In this document: in pieces, positions 26,927 through 35,337 of the stretch
How the letters are laid out: the number at the start of each line of letters is the position of its first letter
Position numbering within the stretch: position 1 is the first letter of the stretch
NCBI RefSeq assembly: GCF_035943795.1
Contig: NZ_DASZBY010000116.1
Span: 1-64,000 of the forward strand
Length of the DNA stretch: 64,000 bases
Source of the DNA: Aliidongia sp035943795
GTDB taxonomy: Bacteria; Pseudomonadota; Alphaproteobacteria; ATCC43930; CGMCC-115725
Reading direction: 5' to 3'
Translations under genes and position numbers: made by a program
Notes under the pieces: generated by a model
What the model was told of the DNA's origin: nothing
Database searches by the model: none
Seen by the model: only the letters and a program-made list of their open reading frames with translations

Positions 26927-27714
26927 CCGACCTCGCCCAGATCGCGCCGATCGTCGACCTGCGCGGCAAGCGCGGGCTGATCGTCGGCATCGCCAACGAG
27001 CACAGCATCGCCACGGGCTGCGCCCAGGTCTTCGCGGCCGCCGGCGCCACGCTCGCGGCCACATATCTGAACGCCAAGGCTGAAAGCTACGTCCGCGCCG
27101 TGACCGACATGCTGCCCTGTCCGCTGGTACTGCCGTGCGACGTGCGCGAGCCGGGCGCGCTGGAATCCGTCTTCGAGCGGGTGCACGCAGAATGGGGCAG
27201 CCTGGATTTCCTGCTGCATTCGATCGCCTTCGCCCCGACGGACGACCTGCACGGTCGGGTCACGGATTGCTCGGCGACCGGCTTCGGCGTCGCCATGGAC
27301 GTGTCGTGCCATTCCTTTATCCGCATGGCGCGGCTGGCCGAGCCGCTGATGGCCGAAGGCGGCTGCCTGCTGGCCGTGACCTTCTATGGCTCGGCCCGGG
27401 TGGTCGAGCATTACAACCTGATGGGCCCGGTCAAGGCGGCGCTGGAAAGCACCGTGCGCTATGTGGCATCCGAGCTGGGGCCGAAGGGCATTCGCGTCCA
27501 TGCCGTCTCGCCCGGCCCGATTCGCACCCGCGCCGCCAGCGGCATCGACCGGTTCGATACCTTGCTGGAACAGGCGGCCGCCCGGGCGCCGGAGCATCAG
27601 CTGGTCGATATCGTCGATGTCGGCAATCTCGCGGCCTTCCTGGTCAGCGATGCCGCCCGGCACATCACCGGGACGATCATCCCGGTCGATGGCGGCCAGC
27701 ACCTGCTCGCGTGA
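26923..27714 (+). CDS. FabI-like enoyl-acyl carrier protein reductase
   Basis: A 263-residue SDR of the FabI branch. It has the cofactor segment GLIVGIANEHSIATGCA, the active-site pattern FYGSARVVEHYNLMGPVKAALE split as Tyr...Tyr-x6-Lys (Tyr and Lys catalytic), and the GPIRTRAASGI substrate loop. Known function is NAD(P)H reduction of enoyl-ACP or enoyl-CoA. Placed with MaoC-Pta and PhaC it may work on enoyl-CoA pools and oxidise NADH under low oxygen, not serve as the housekeeping FabI. It is the last gene of the operon and is followed at once by a strong terminator. Confidence 0.87.
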   Translation: MTDLAQIAPIVDLRGKRGLIVGIANEHSIATGCAQVFAAAGATLAATYLNAKAESYVRAVTDMLPCPLVLPCDVREPGALESVFERVHAEWGSLDFLLHSIAFAPTDDLHGRVTDCSATGFGVAMDVSCHSFIRMARLAEPLMAEGGCLLAVTFYGSARVVEHYNLMGPVKAALESTVRYVASELGPKGIRVHAVSPGPIRTRAASGIDRFDTLLEQAAARAPEHQLVDIVDVGNLAAFLVSDAARHITGTIIPVDGGQHLLA

Positions 27715-27717
27715 GGC

Positions 27718-27756
27718 GGGCGGCCGGTGGTCGAACACCACTGGCCGCCCCTTCTT
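27718..27756. terminator. Bidirectional terminator between the phaC operon and aspD
   Basis: A 14-bp stem with one G-T wobble (27718-27731 with 27737-27750, 5-nt loop) is followed by CTTCTT on the plus strand. It lies between two convergent genes, 3 nt after the FabI-like stop and just before the aspD stop, and can serve both. Confidence 0.7.
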
Positions 27757-27757
27757 G

Positions 27758-29362
27758 CTATTGCGCCTTGAACTCCTCGTAATATTGATCCGCCATTGCC
27801 CGCAGCGCACGTCCGATGCTGGCGTATTGATATTCGTTGAGATTGGCGAGCGACACGCGGCCGGCCGGCTGTTTCGTCCCGAAGCCACGACCGGGTAACA
27901 GCACGATGCCGGTCTCGTCGGCGATACGGAACAGCAGGTCGCCGGCACTGAACTTTTCGCGGACCCAGGCAGCGAACTTGGCGCCATGAAGCTTCAGCGA
28001 AATATCCTCGAGGTCGAGCAGCGTATAGTAATCCACCGCATTCGGATCGGCCACGACCGGCAGCCCCAACTCGCGATAGAGCGCCGCTTCGCGCCGGCGG
28101 ATCAGCTTCTTCAATTCGGCCTTGTAGCCGTCGCTCTCGTCCATGAGCGCGAAGAGCGCGAACAACACCATCTGCACCTGCTGCGGCGTCGAGAGGCCGG
28201 CCGTGTGGTTGAGTGCCACGGTGCGGCTGTCTGCGACGAGCCGATCGATGAAGCTCAAGGTCCGCACATCCGGCACGATCGAGCCATAGCGCCGGTCGAG
28301 CGTCCGTTTCGCCGTCTCGGGCAGCGCCGCCAGCTTCCGGTCGAGCACGTTCTGCTTGTGGGTGGCGATGACGCCCAGGCGCCAGCCGGTCGCGCCGAAA
28401 TATTTCGAGAAGGAATACACCAGGATCGTGTTCTGCGGGCAGATCGCGAACAGCGAGCGGAAATCGTCGGCGAAGGTGCCATAGACGTCGTCGGTCAGGA
28501 TGATGAGGTCCGGCCGATGGTCGCGGACGATCGACGCCAGCTTCTCCAGGCTGCGGTCATCCATCTTGACCGAGGGCGGATTGCTCGGGTTGACGCAGAA
28601 GAACACCTTGATCGCGGGGTCCTTCAGCTTGTCCAGCTCGGCATCGGGATATTGCCAGCCCTGGGCCGGATCGGCGTTGATCGCGACTTCCTGCAGCCCG
28701 TATTCATCCAACTGCGGGATCTCGATATAGGGCGTGAAGACCGGCATGCCGATTGCCACCTGGTCGCCCCGCGTGACCAGGCCGTTCTGCTTCAGCGTGT
28801 CGAAGATATAGGTCATCGCGGCCGTGCCGCCCTCGACCGCGAACAGATCGACGCTGTCGGTCGGCAGGGATCCGCCGATCATCTCTTTCACGATGTACTG
28901 GCGGACGATGTCCTCGCTGACCTTCAGCATCCGTGGCGGAACGGGATAGGTGCTGCCCAGGACGCCTTCGACCATCTCATGCAGGAAGGCCGAAGCCGAC
29001 AGGCCCAATTGGTCGCGCACGTAGCTGAGCGCGCGGGCCATGAAGACGACGCCGTCCTGGTCGCGATGCTCGGCGGTGAAGCGCTCGAACCGGCCCTCGA
29101 TGCCCTCGATCTGGGGCAGGCCACCGACGCCGTTCGGCATGTAGGAGAACGAGAGTTCCGCCTCCGCCGTGGCGAACAGCCCCAGGTGGAAGAAGGCGCG
29201 GCGCGGCAGCGTCGCCAGGAAATTCGGGTTGCCCCGGCCGGCATTCAGCATGAGCCGGTTCTGCTTGCCCTGGGCCAGCTTGATCAATTCATCCTTCAGC
29301 TCGAACGGGCTGAGCTTGGCGAACTGGCGATAGTCGGTCTGGCTCTGCTTCTGAACGGTCAT
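27758..29362 (-). CDS. aspD: Bifunctional aspartate transaminase/aspartate 4-decarboxylase
   Basis: A 534-residue fold-type I PLP enzyme, the length of AspD and longer than ordinary aminotransferases. The PLP lysine is Lys320 in YSFSKYFGATGWRLG. The N-terminal LSPFELKDELIKLA and LNAGRGNPNFLATLPR are AspD-specific, as is the C-terminal LLPGRGFGTKQP with its substrate Arg. It splits L-aspartate to L-alanine and CO2, consuming a cytosolic proton. AGGAGA precedes ATG 29362. It is the last gene of an operon behind an AspT-type antiporter (14 nt upstream) and an alcohol dehydrogenase. This arrangement makes a decarboxylative proton-motive cycle likely. Confidence 0.93.
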   Translation of the reverse strand: MTVQKQSQTDYRQFAKLSPFELKDELIKLAQGKQNRLMLNAGRGNPNFLATLPRRAFFHLGLFATAEAELSFSYMPNGVGGLPQIEGIEGRFERFTAEHRDQDGVVFMARALSYVRDQLGLSASAFLHEMVEGVLGSTYPVPPRMLKVSEDIVRQYIVKEMIGGSLPTDSVDLFAVEGGTAAMTYIFDTLKQNGLVTRGDQVAIGMPVFTPYIEIPQLDEYGLQEVAINADPAQGWQYPDAELDKLKDPAIKVFFCVNPSNPPSVKMDDRSLEKLASIVRDHRPDLIILTDDVYGTFADDFRSLFAICPQNTILVYSFSKYFGATGWRLGVIATHKQNVLDRKLAALPETAKRTLDRRYGSIVPDVRTLSFIDRLVADSRTVALNHTAGLSTPQQVQMVLFALFALMDESDGYKAELKKLIRRREAALYRELGLPVVADPNAVDYYTLLDLEDISLKLHGAKFAAWVREKFSAGDLLFRIADETGIVLLPGRGFGTKQPAGRVSLANLNEYQYASIGRALRAMADQYYEEFKAQ

Positions 29363-29376
29363 CTTGCGTCTCCTAT

Positions 29377-31056
29377 CTACGCCAGGGCCACGACGAGCGG
29401 GCCGAGCAGGGTGAGAAAGACGTTCGCCAGCGCGTAGGTGATCGCGAAGGGCACGGTGGGAATGGAGTTTCCGGCCTTGTCCAGGACCTCGCCAAAGGCG
29501 GGGTTGGCGCTGCGCGAGCCGGCAAGCGCACCGGCGAAGATCGCCGTATTGCCGTAGCGGAGCACGTAACGGCCGACGAGCATGGTGAGCAGCAGCGGCA
29601 GGATCGTGACCGCGACACCGATCAGGAAGATCGACACGCCGCTGGTGGCGATGGTGGTGACCGCCTGCCGGCCCGACTGCAGGCCGACCACGGCGACGAA
29701 CCCCGCCAGGCCCAGGTCGCGCAGCAGGGTCGATGCCGCCGTGGGCATGTTGCCGATCGCGACATGCCGGCTGCGATACCAGCCGAAGGCGAGACCGGAC
29801 AGCAGTGCGCCGCCGCCGCTGCCGAGCGTCAATGGAATGGCGCCGAGCCGCACGACGAGGAGCCCGATGGCGAGGCCCACGACCAGACCCAGGCCATGAA
29901 ACACGAAATCGGTCTTGTCGCTGGGCAGGATCAGGGTGCCGACCAGCTTGGCGGCGCGTTGCACATCCTCGGCGGTGCCGTAGAGCGTGACGACGTCGCC
30001 GGCCGCGATTTTCGTGTCGGGGACCAGCGGCAGCGCGGTGCCCGCCCGGTTGACGGCGACGACATAAATGCCGTGGCGCAGCGCGCCGGCCGTCGCCTGC
30101 CGGATCTGCTCGATGGTCTGGTCAGCGAAGTCCTTGTTGGCGATCGCGATATCGCGCGTCACCATGGTGATCGCCATGTCGTCGGATGCCGGCAGTTCCG
30201 GCCCGAGGCGTTCGGCGCAAGCGACGACACCGGCCCGGCGGCCGACGACGAGCACGATGTCCTGGGCCTGGAGCGCCAGTCCCGGTCCGACGCCGACCGT
30301 CGCCCCGTTGCGTTTGACCCGCTCAATGGTGATCGTGCCATCCGCTTCGATCTTGCCTATGGTCTGGCCACCCCCCTGCTCGATACGGAACAGCCGGCCG
30401 ACCAGATCCGAGAGTGCGGGCTGTTCGCCGACGCCATAGACCGCACTTCCGGCGAGCAACGCTGCCTGGGCCTCGATCGCATCGTCGCGGATGCCGCGGC
30501 CGGTCAGCCAGGGCAGCACATTGACGCACATGATGATCGCGCCGAACGAGCCGAAGATGTAGGTGACGGCATAGCCGACCGCGACATTGGCCTGCAGGTG
30601 CTGGACCTCGTCGGCGGCGAGCCCCAGCTTGGCGATGGCGGCGCTGGCCGTGCCGATGATCGCCGATTGGGTCAGCCCGCCCGCGGCGATGCCGGCGGCC
30701 AGTCCCTTGTCGAGACCGAACATCCGGGCCAGCACGACGACGGTCGCGAGGCCGCTCAGGGCCAGAACGGCAGCCATGGCGATCTCGCGCAGCGACTGAC
30801 GGCCGAGCGAACGGAAGAATTGCGGACCGCTCTCATAGCCGACCGCATAGATGAACAGCGCGAACAGGACGGATTTGACGCCGCTGTCGATCGAGATGCC
30901 GACCTGGCTGATGACGCAGGCAACGAGCAGCGATCCGGCAACGCCGCCCAGCTGGAACTTGCCGAAATGGAATTTGCCGACCCAGTAGCCACCGGCGAGA
31001 GAGAGGAAGAGCGCGATTTCGGGCGCCTGATTTAAGAGAGAATGCAGCCAGGGCAT
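29377..31056 (-). CDS. aspT: Aspartate:alanine antiporter (AspT/AAEX family)
   Basis: A 559-residue membrane protein, close to the 543 of characterised AspT. Two blocks of about five hydrophobic helices flank a central hydrophilic region (about 200-370) containing two TrkA-C-like domains. The GGLTQSAIIGTASAAIAKLG and GSRSANPAFGEVLDKAGN motifs match the AAEX signature. The usual reaction is uptake of aspartate(1-) against export of alanine(0), which is electrogenic. Together with AspD it would build proton-motive force without respiration. GAGAGGA lies upstream of ATG 31056. It sits between adh and aspD on one transcript. Confidence 0.9.
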   Translation of the reverse strand: MPWLHSLLNQAPEIALFLSLAGGYWVGKFHFGKFQLGGVAGSLLVACVISQVGISIDSGVKSVLFALFIYAVGYESGPQFFRSLGRQSLREIAMAAVLALSGLATVVVLARMFGLDKGLAAGIAAGGLTQSAIIGTASAAIAKLGLAADEVQHLQANVAVGYAVTYIFGSFGAIIMCVNVLPWLTGRGIRDDAIEAQAALLAGSAVYGVGEQPALSDLVGRLFRIEQGGGQTIGKIEADGTITIERVKRNGATVGVGPGLALQAQDIVLVVGRRAGVVACAERLGPELPASDDMAITMVTRDIAIANKDFADQTIEQIRQATAGALRHGIYVVAVNRAGTALPLVPDTKIAAGDVVTLYGTAEDVQRAAKLVGTLILPSDKTDFVFHGLGLVVGLAIGLLVVRLGAIPLTLGSGGGALLSGLAFGWYRSRHVAIGNMPTAASTLLRDLGLAGFVAVVGLQSGRQAVTTIATSGVSIFLIGVAVTILPLLLTMLVGRYVLRYGNTAIFAGALAGSRSANPAFGEVLDKAGNSIPTVPFAITYALANVFLTLLGPLVVALA

Positions 31057-31087
31057 GATTCTCGGGTCCTCTCGATGGGAGTGAAGC

Positions 31088-32161
31088 TCAGGGTGTGATC
31101 GCGACCTTGAGCACGCCGTCGCGCTGGTGGCCGAACAGCTCGTAGGCCGCCTCGATCTGGTCGAGCTTGAAGCGGTGGGTGACCAGCGGCTTCAGATCGA
31201 TCCGGCCCGACGCGATGACCGACATCAGGCGGCGCATCCGTTCCTTGCCGCCCGGGCAGAGCGTCGTCACGATCTTCAGGTCGGCCAGGCCGGCCGCGAA
31301 AGGCGCCAACGGAATGGTGAGGTCGGTCGAATAGACGCCGAGGCTCGACAGCGTCCCGCCCGGGCGCAGGACGCGCAGCGCCGCTTCGAAGGTGGTTTGG
31401 GTGCCCAGGGCCTCGATCGCGACATCGACGCCGCGCCCTTCGGTCAGGCGCATGATCTCTTCGACCGGGTCGACGGCGTTGAAATCGACCGTGTGGCTGG
31501 CGCCCAATTTGGACGCCGCGGCGAGGCGGGCCGGTACGCTGTCGACGGCGATGATCATGGTGGCGCCACGCAACTTGGCGCCGGCCGTGGCGCACAGGCC
31601 GATCGGCCCCTGGGCGAACACGACGACCGTGTCGCCGATGCGGATTTCGCCACTCTCGGCGCCGCTGAAGCCGGTCGACATGATGTCGGGGCACATCAGC
31701 ACCTCTTCGTCGGTAAGGCTGTCCGGCACTGCCGCGAGGTTGGCCATGGCGTCGGGCACCAGCAGATATTCGGCCTGGCAACCGTCGATGGTATTGCCGA
31801 ACTTCCAGCCGCCGGCGGCCTTGAAGCCGTGCCTGGTACCGGCGCCATCCTGGCTGGCGCAGCCGCACAGGCAGGCGGCACTGTAGCCGCTGGGCGTGAT
31901 GGCCCCTGCGATGACGCGCTGGCCCTCGTGAAAGCCTTCGACCGCGCTGCCCAGCCGCTCGATGATGCCGACCGGCTCGTGTCCGATGGTCAGCCCCCGC
32001 GCGACCGGATATTCGCCCTTCAGGATATGGAGGTCGGTGCCGCAGATCGTCGTCGTCGTGATGCGCAGCAACGCGTCGAGCGGACCCACTTCCGGGATCG
32101 GCTTGTCGTCGAGCACGATGCGTCCGGGTTCCGCGAAGATCGCCGCCTTCATCTTGGCCAT
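31088..32161 (-). CDS. Zinc-dependent alcohol dehydrogenase (secondary-alcohol type)
   Basis: A 357-residue MDR protein. Catalytic zinc ligands are in TTICGTDLHILKGEYP and GHEPVGIIE. The nucleotide fold has VVVFAQGPIGLCA, one Gly fewer than the classic GxGxxG. The lobe where four structural-zinc cysteines usually lie has an unusual Cys-poor arrangement (AACLCGCAS), as in the NADP-dependent isopropanol dehydrogenases. AGGAGG precedes ATG 32161. It is the first gene of the adh-aspT-aspD operon, 56 nt downstream of a perfect FixK box. Under low oxygen it could reduce aldehydes or ketones to recycle NAD(P)H. The substrate is not known. Confidence 0.86.
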   Translation of the reverse strand: MAKMKAAIFAEPGRIVLDDKPIPEVGPLDALLRITTTTICGTDLHILKGEYPVARGLTIGHEPVGIIERLGSAVEGFHEGQRVIAGAITPSGYSAACLCGCASQDGAGTRHGFKAAGGWKFGNTIDGCQAEYLLVPDAMANLAAVPDSLTDEEVLMCPDIMSTGFSGAESGEIRIGDTVVVFAQGPIGLCATAGAKLRGATMIIAVDSVPARLAAASKLGASHTVDFNAVDPVEEIMRLTEGRGVDVAIEALGTQTTFEAALRVLRPGGTLSSLGVYSTDLTIPLAPFAAGLADLKIVTTLCPGGKERMRRLMSVIASGRIDLKPLVTHRFKLDQIEAAYELFGHQRDGVLKVAITP

Positions 32162-32217
32162 GCCTGCCTCCTGTCGAAGATCGGCGTCATGAAGGCGCCG
32201 GCGGCAATCGCCTGTCC

Positions 32218-32231
32218 TTGATCCGGATCAA
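32218..32231. promoter_or_regulatory. FNR/FixK box between the adh-aspT-aspD operon and fixL
   Basis: TTGATCCGGATCAA is a perfect palindromic FNR/FixK site. Its centre is 63 nt from the adh start on the left and about 100 nt from the fixL start on the right. Class II spacing puts a leftward start near 32183 and a rightward start near 32266, so it may serve both divergent transcripts. Confidence 0.8.
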
Positions 32232-32322
32232 GGAGATGTGCCGCCGCGGCGGGTACCCGCACGTGCTACAAGGATGCGACGTTCCGCATGCGCTCACATG
32301 TTTTCGCGATCGGAGCACGATA

Positions 32323-34218
32323 TTGGCCTCGAAACCCCTGGATCCCTCGATGCCGGTCGATGAGGACAAAGAGAGTCAGCTCGCGCTCGAGGCGGGCGGG
32401 ACCGGGACATGGCATTGGGACTTCGCCAGCGGCACGATCCGCCTGTCCGGGCGCTCCCGCGGCTTGCTGGGGGCCCGCCGATCGTCCCTGCAATTCCAGG
32501 AATTTCTGGCGCATGTCCACCCGGACGACCGTGAGGGCGTCGATCGCGCCTTGCAGGCGGGCGTTCGGGATGGCCAGGAACACGACATTGATTTCCGCAT
32601 CGTCGTCGACGATGACTCGGGCCGCTGGCTTCGCATGCGGGGGCGCCCTTTCGCCGATGGCGATCATCCGGTCGAGAGCCGGGGCATCCTGATCGAAATC
32701 GCGCGGCGCAAGGCGGTCGAGCTGGCCAACAGCCGGCTGGCCGCGATCGTCGCCTCGTCGGACGATGCCATCATCGGCAAGACGCTCGACGGCATCGTCA
32801 CCGATTGGAACCGTAGCGCCGAGACTATTTTCGGCTATTCCGCCGCCGAGATGATCGGCAGCTCGATCTCGATCCTGATGCCGCCGGGGCAGGAGGACGA
32901 GACTGCCGCCATCCTCGACCGCATCCGGCGCGGCGAGCGGGTCGACCATTTCGAAACGCGCCGGCGCCGGAAGGACGGCCAGATCATCGACGTCTCGCTG
33001 ACCGTCTCGCCGGTCTGGGACAATGACAGCCACTTCCTGGGTGTCGCCAAGGTCGCGCGCGACATCACCGCCGCCAAGCGGTCGCTGACCGCGCTCGCCG
33101 AGCGCGAAGCCCATCTGCAGTCGGTGCTGGATACCGTGCCCGATGCCATGGTCGTCATCGACACGGTGGGCATCATGCAGTCGTTCAGCGCCACGGCCGA
33201 GCGGCTGTTCGGCTATACCGCAGCAGAGGCGATCGGCCGGAACGTCAGCATCCTGATGCCCGAGCCCTATAAGAAGCAGCATGACGGTTACCTCGATCAC
33301 TACATGACCACCGGCGAGCGCCGCATCATCGGGCTCGGCCGCCTGGTCGTGGGCCAGCGCAGGGACGGCTCGACCTTTCCGATGGAGCTGTCGGTCGGCG
33401 AGATGCGGTCGGGCGATCGGCGCTTCTTTACCGGCTTCGTGCGCGACCTGACCGAGCGGCAGCAGACCCAGCGCCGGTTGCAGGAGCTACAGGCCGGCGT
33501 CATCCACATGTCGCGCTTCACGGCTCTGGGCGAGATGGCCTCGACGCTCGCCCACGAACTCAATCAGCCGCTGACGGCGGTCGCCAGCTATCTGAAGGGC
33601 TGCGGGCGGCTGCTCGACGGCAACCAGCCGGACGATCTGCCGGCGGTGCGCGATGCGATCGACCGGGCGGCAGAGCAGGCGCTCAGGGCGGGGCAGATCA
33701 TCCGCCGGCTGCGCGAATTCGTGGCGCGGGGCGAAAGCGAGCGGCAGGTCGAGAACTTGGCCAAGCTGATCGAGGAGGCGAGCGCGCTCGCCCTGATCGG
33801 TGTCAAGGAAACCGGGGTTCGGACATCGCTGGCGTTCGACGATCGGGTCGAGTCCGTGCTCGCCGACAAGGTCCAGATCCAGCAGGTGCTGCTCAACCTC
33901 ATTCGCAACGCGGTCGAGGCGATGCAGGAAACCACGGTACGGCAGCTGACGATATCCACCCGCAAACTCGATGACGAAACCGTCGAGATCAGCGTGGTGG
34001 ATACCGGCCCCGGCATCGCGCCCGACGTGGCTCAGCAGCTGTTCAAACCGTTCGTCACCACCAAACGACAAGGCATGGGGGTCGGATTGTCGATTTCCCG
34101 CACGATTATCGAGGCCCATGGCGGCCGGATCTGGGCCGAACCCAACCCGGGTGGCGGCACGGCATTCCATCTGACGCTCCGCACGGTCGGCGAGGAGGGC
34201 GCGGTAGATGGCGAGTAG
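32323..34218 (+). CDS. fixL: FixL oxygen-sensing histidine kinase with three PAS domains
   Basis: A soluble kinase of about 631 residues with two N-terminal PAS domains (about 20-140, 145-260) and a third heme PAS (about 275-390) closely matching rhizobial FixL: MPEPYKKQHDGYLDHY, IIGLGRLVVGQRRDGSTFPM. The proximal heme His is His320 (codon 33280-33282), and the oxygen-contacting Arg (Arg220 of Bradyrhizobium) is Arg340. The kinase core has STLAHELNQPLTA (His411), NLIRNAVEAM, DTGPGIAP and MGVGLSISRTII. The TTG at 32323 with GGAG upstream is preferred; ATG 32350 is the alternative. It overlaps fixJ by 11 nt. When oxygen leaves the heme it should phosphorylate FixJ. Positions of BjFixL Arg206 and His214 are His and Arg here. 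Confidence 0.93.
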   Translation: MASKPLDPSMPVDEDKESQLALEAGGTGTWHWDFASGTIRLSGRSRGLLGARRSSLQFQEFLAHVHPDDREGVDRALQAGVRDGQEHDIDFRIVVDDDSGRWLRMRGRPFADGDHPVESRGILIEIARRKAVELANSRLAAIVASSDDAIIGKTLDGIVTDWNRSAETIFGYSAAEMIGSSISILMPPGQEDETAAILDRIRRGERVDHFETRRRRKDGQIIDVSLTVSPVWDNDSHFLGVAKVARDITAAKRSLTALAEREAHLQSVLDTVPDAMVVIDTVGIMQSFSATAERLFGYTAAEAIGRNVSILMPEPYKKQHDGYLDHYMTTGERRIIGLGRLVVGQRRDGSTFPMELSVGEMRSGDRRFFTGFVRDLTERQQTQRRLQELQAGVIHMSRFTALGEMASTLAHELNQPLTAVASYLKGCGRLLDGNQPDDLPAVRDAIDRAAEQALRAGQIIRRLREFVARGESERQVENLAKLIEEASALALIGVKETGVRTSLAFDDRVESVLADKVQIQQVLLNLIRNAVEAMQETTVRQLTISTRKLDDETVEISVVDTGPGIAPDVAQQLFKPFVTTKRQGMGVGLSISRTIIEAHGGRIWAEPNPGGGTAFHLTLRTVGEEGAVDGE

Positions 34219-34828
34219 CGCGGTGGTGCATCTGATCGACGACGACGAGGGCGTGCGCCAGGCGGTGGCGTTCCTGCTGAGCAGTGCCGGCCTGGCGGTA
34301 CGCGTTCATGAATCGGCAGTGGCCTTTCTGGACGCGCTGCCATCGCTGCAGCCGGGCTGCATCGTCAGCGACGTGCGGATGCCGGGCATGGACGGGCTGG
34401 AGCTGCAGCGTCGGCTGAAAACACTGGGCGTCACGCTGCCGATGATCATCATGACCGGCCACGCCGACGTCTCTCTGGCGGTGGAGGCGATGAAGGCGGG
34501 AGCCGTGGACTTCATCGAAAAGCCGTTCGACGATGACCTGATCCTGTCGGCGATCCGCGCTGCCCTCGACCTTTATGACAAGACCGGCTATCGCGAGACC
34601 GAGATCGCCCAGACCCAGGCGAAGCTGAAGTCGCTCTCGACCCGGGAGCGTGAGGTGCTGGACGGGTTGCTGGCGGGCCATCCGAACAAGACCATCGCCT
34701 ATGACCTGGGTCTCAGCGCCAGAACGGTCGAGGTTCATCGCGCAAGCCTGATGACCAAGATGGGAGCGACCAGCCTGTCCGAGCTGGTGCGCATGTCGCT
34801 GATCGCGGGACTGTTGCCGTCCGGCTGA
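34208..34828 (+). CDS. fixJ: FixJ response regulator
   Basis: A 206-residue protein, the size of FixJ. The receiver has DDDEGVR, phospho-Asp55 in VSDVRMPGMDGLEL, the switch Thr in IIMTGHADVSLAVEAMKAGA and the Lys in IEKPFDD. The C-terminal LuxR-type HTH has LSTREREVLDGLLAGHPNKTIA and the recognition region SARTVEVHRASLMTKM. The ATG at 34208 lies inside the end of fixL, so the two are coupled. Phospho-FixJ activates fixK in known systems. A matching FixJ site lies upstream of fixK at 35330. Confidence 0.94.
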   Translation: MASSAVVHLIDDDEGVRQAVAFLLSSAGLAVRVHESAVAFLDALPSLQPGCIVSDVRMPGMDGLELQRRLKTLGVTLPMIIMTGHADVSLAVEAMKAGAVDFIEKPFDDDLILSAIRAALDLYDKTGYRETEIAQTQAKLKSLSTREREVLDGLLAGHPNKTIAYDLGLSARTVEVHRASLMTKMGATSLSELVRMSLIAGLLPSG

Positions 34829-34838
34829 TCCCCGGTTT

Positions 34839-34852
34839 TTGCGCCACATCAA
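34839..34852 (+). promoter_or_regulatory. FixK-like box upstream of the lone receiver gene
   Basis: TTGCGCCACATCAA fits the relaxed FixK pattern TTG(A/C)-N6-(T/G)CAA. The centre is 90 nt before the receiver ATG. Class II spacing predicts a start near 34887, with TACGGT (34875-34880) as a poor -10. It suggests FixK feedback onto this gene. Confidence 0.5.
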
Positions 34853-34935
34853 AGCGCCCGCGGCAATTCGCTCGTACGGTCGACGTTCTGCATCTTCACA
34901 AAAAGGGCTCGGGAGAGCCGACGGAGCCCAGGGCA

Positions 34936-35322
34936 ATGACCTCAAGACAGGACGTCGTCTTCGTCGTCGACAGCGATCTGGCCGTCCGCCAAGCCCTAAA
35001 ATTCGTGCTCGAAGTCGAAGGCTTCGTGGTTCACCTCTGCGCAAGCGGACTGGAACTGGCAGCCCATCCCGACCTGCCTCGGGCGGATTGCCTCGTGATC
35101 GAGGACAAGATGCCGCTGACGAACGGCCGCTCGGTGCTGGATCGCCTGGTGGAGCAGGGTTTTCAAGGGCCCATCATCCTCATGACGAGCCATGTCACCG
35201 ACAGCCTGCGTCGCCGCGCCGTTCTGGCCGGGGTGCGGCATGTGCTGGAAAAGCCGTTCCTGAACGGCGCGCTGGTCGACAGCATTCATGAAGTGCTCGG
35301 CCATCCGGCCCCGTCGATCTGA
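34936..35322 (+). CDS. Single-domain receiver protein, FixT-like
   Basis: A 128-residue stand-alone receiver related to the FixJ receiver: VVFVVDSDLAVRQALKF, phospho-acceptor Asp57 in VIEDKMPLTNG, the Thr in ILMTSHVTDSLRRRAVLAG and the Lys in VLEKPFLNG. It has no output domain. It lies between fixJ and fixK behind a FixK-like box. In Sinorhizobium and Caulobacter the short FixT protein inhibits FixL and is made under FixK control. Position, size and control site fit that role, but similarity to FixT itself could not be tested. It might instead be a phosphate sink or shuttle. Confidence 0.8.
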   Translation: MTSRQDVVFVVDSDLAVRQALKFVLEVEGFVVHLCASGLELAAHPDLPRADCLVIEDKMPLTNGRSVLDRLVEQGFQGPIILMTSHVTDSLRRRAVLAGVRHVLEKPFLNGALVDSIHEVLGHPAPSI

Positions 35323-35329
35323 CGGGCGC

Positions 35330-35337
35330 GTACGTAG
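35330..35337 (+). promoter_or_regulatory. FixJ binding site upstream of fixK
   Basis: GTACGTAG exactly matches the GTAMGTAG consensus known for FixJ. It lies 86 nt before the fixK ATG, where an activator site is expected, and a weaker GTAGGA copy follows at 35345. Confidence 0.6.
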
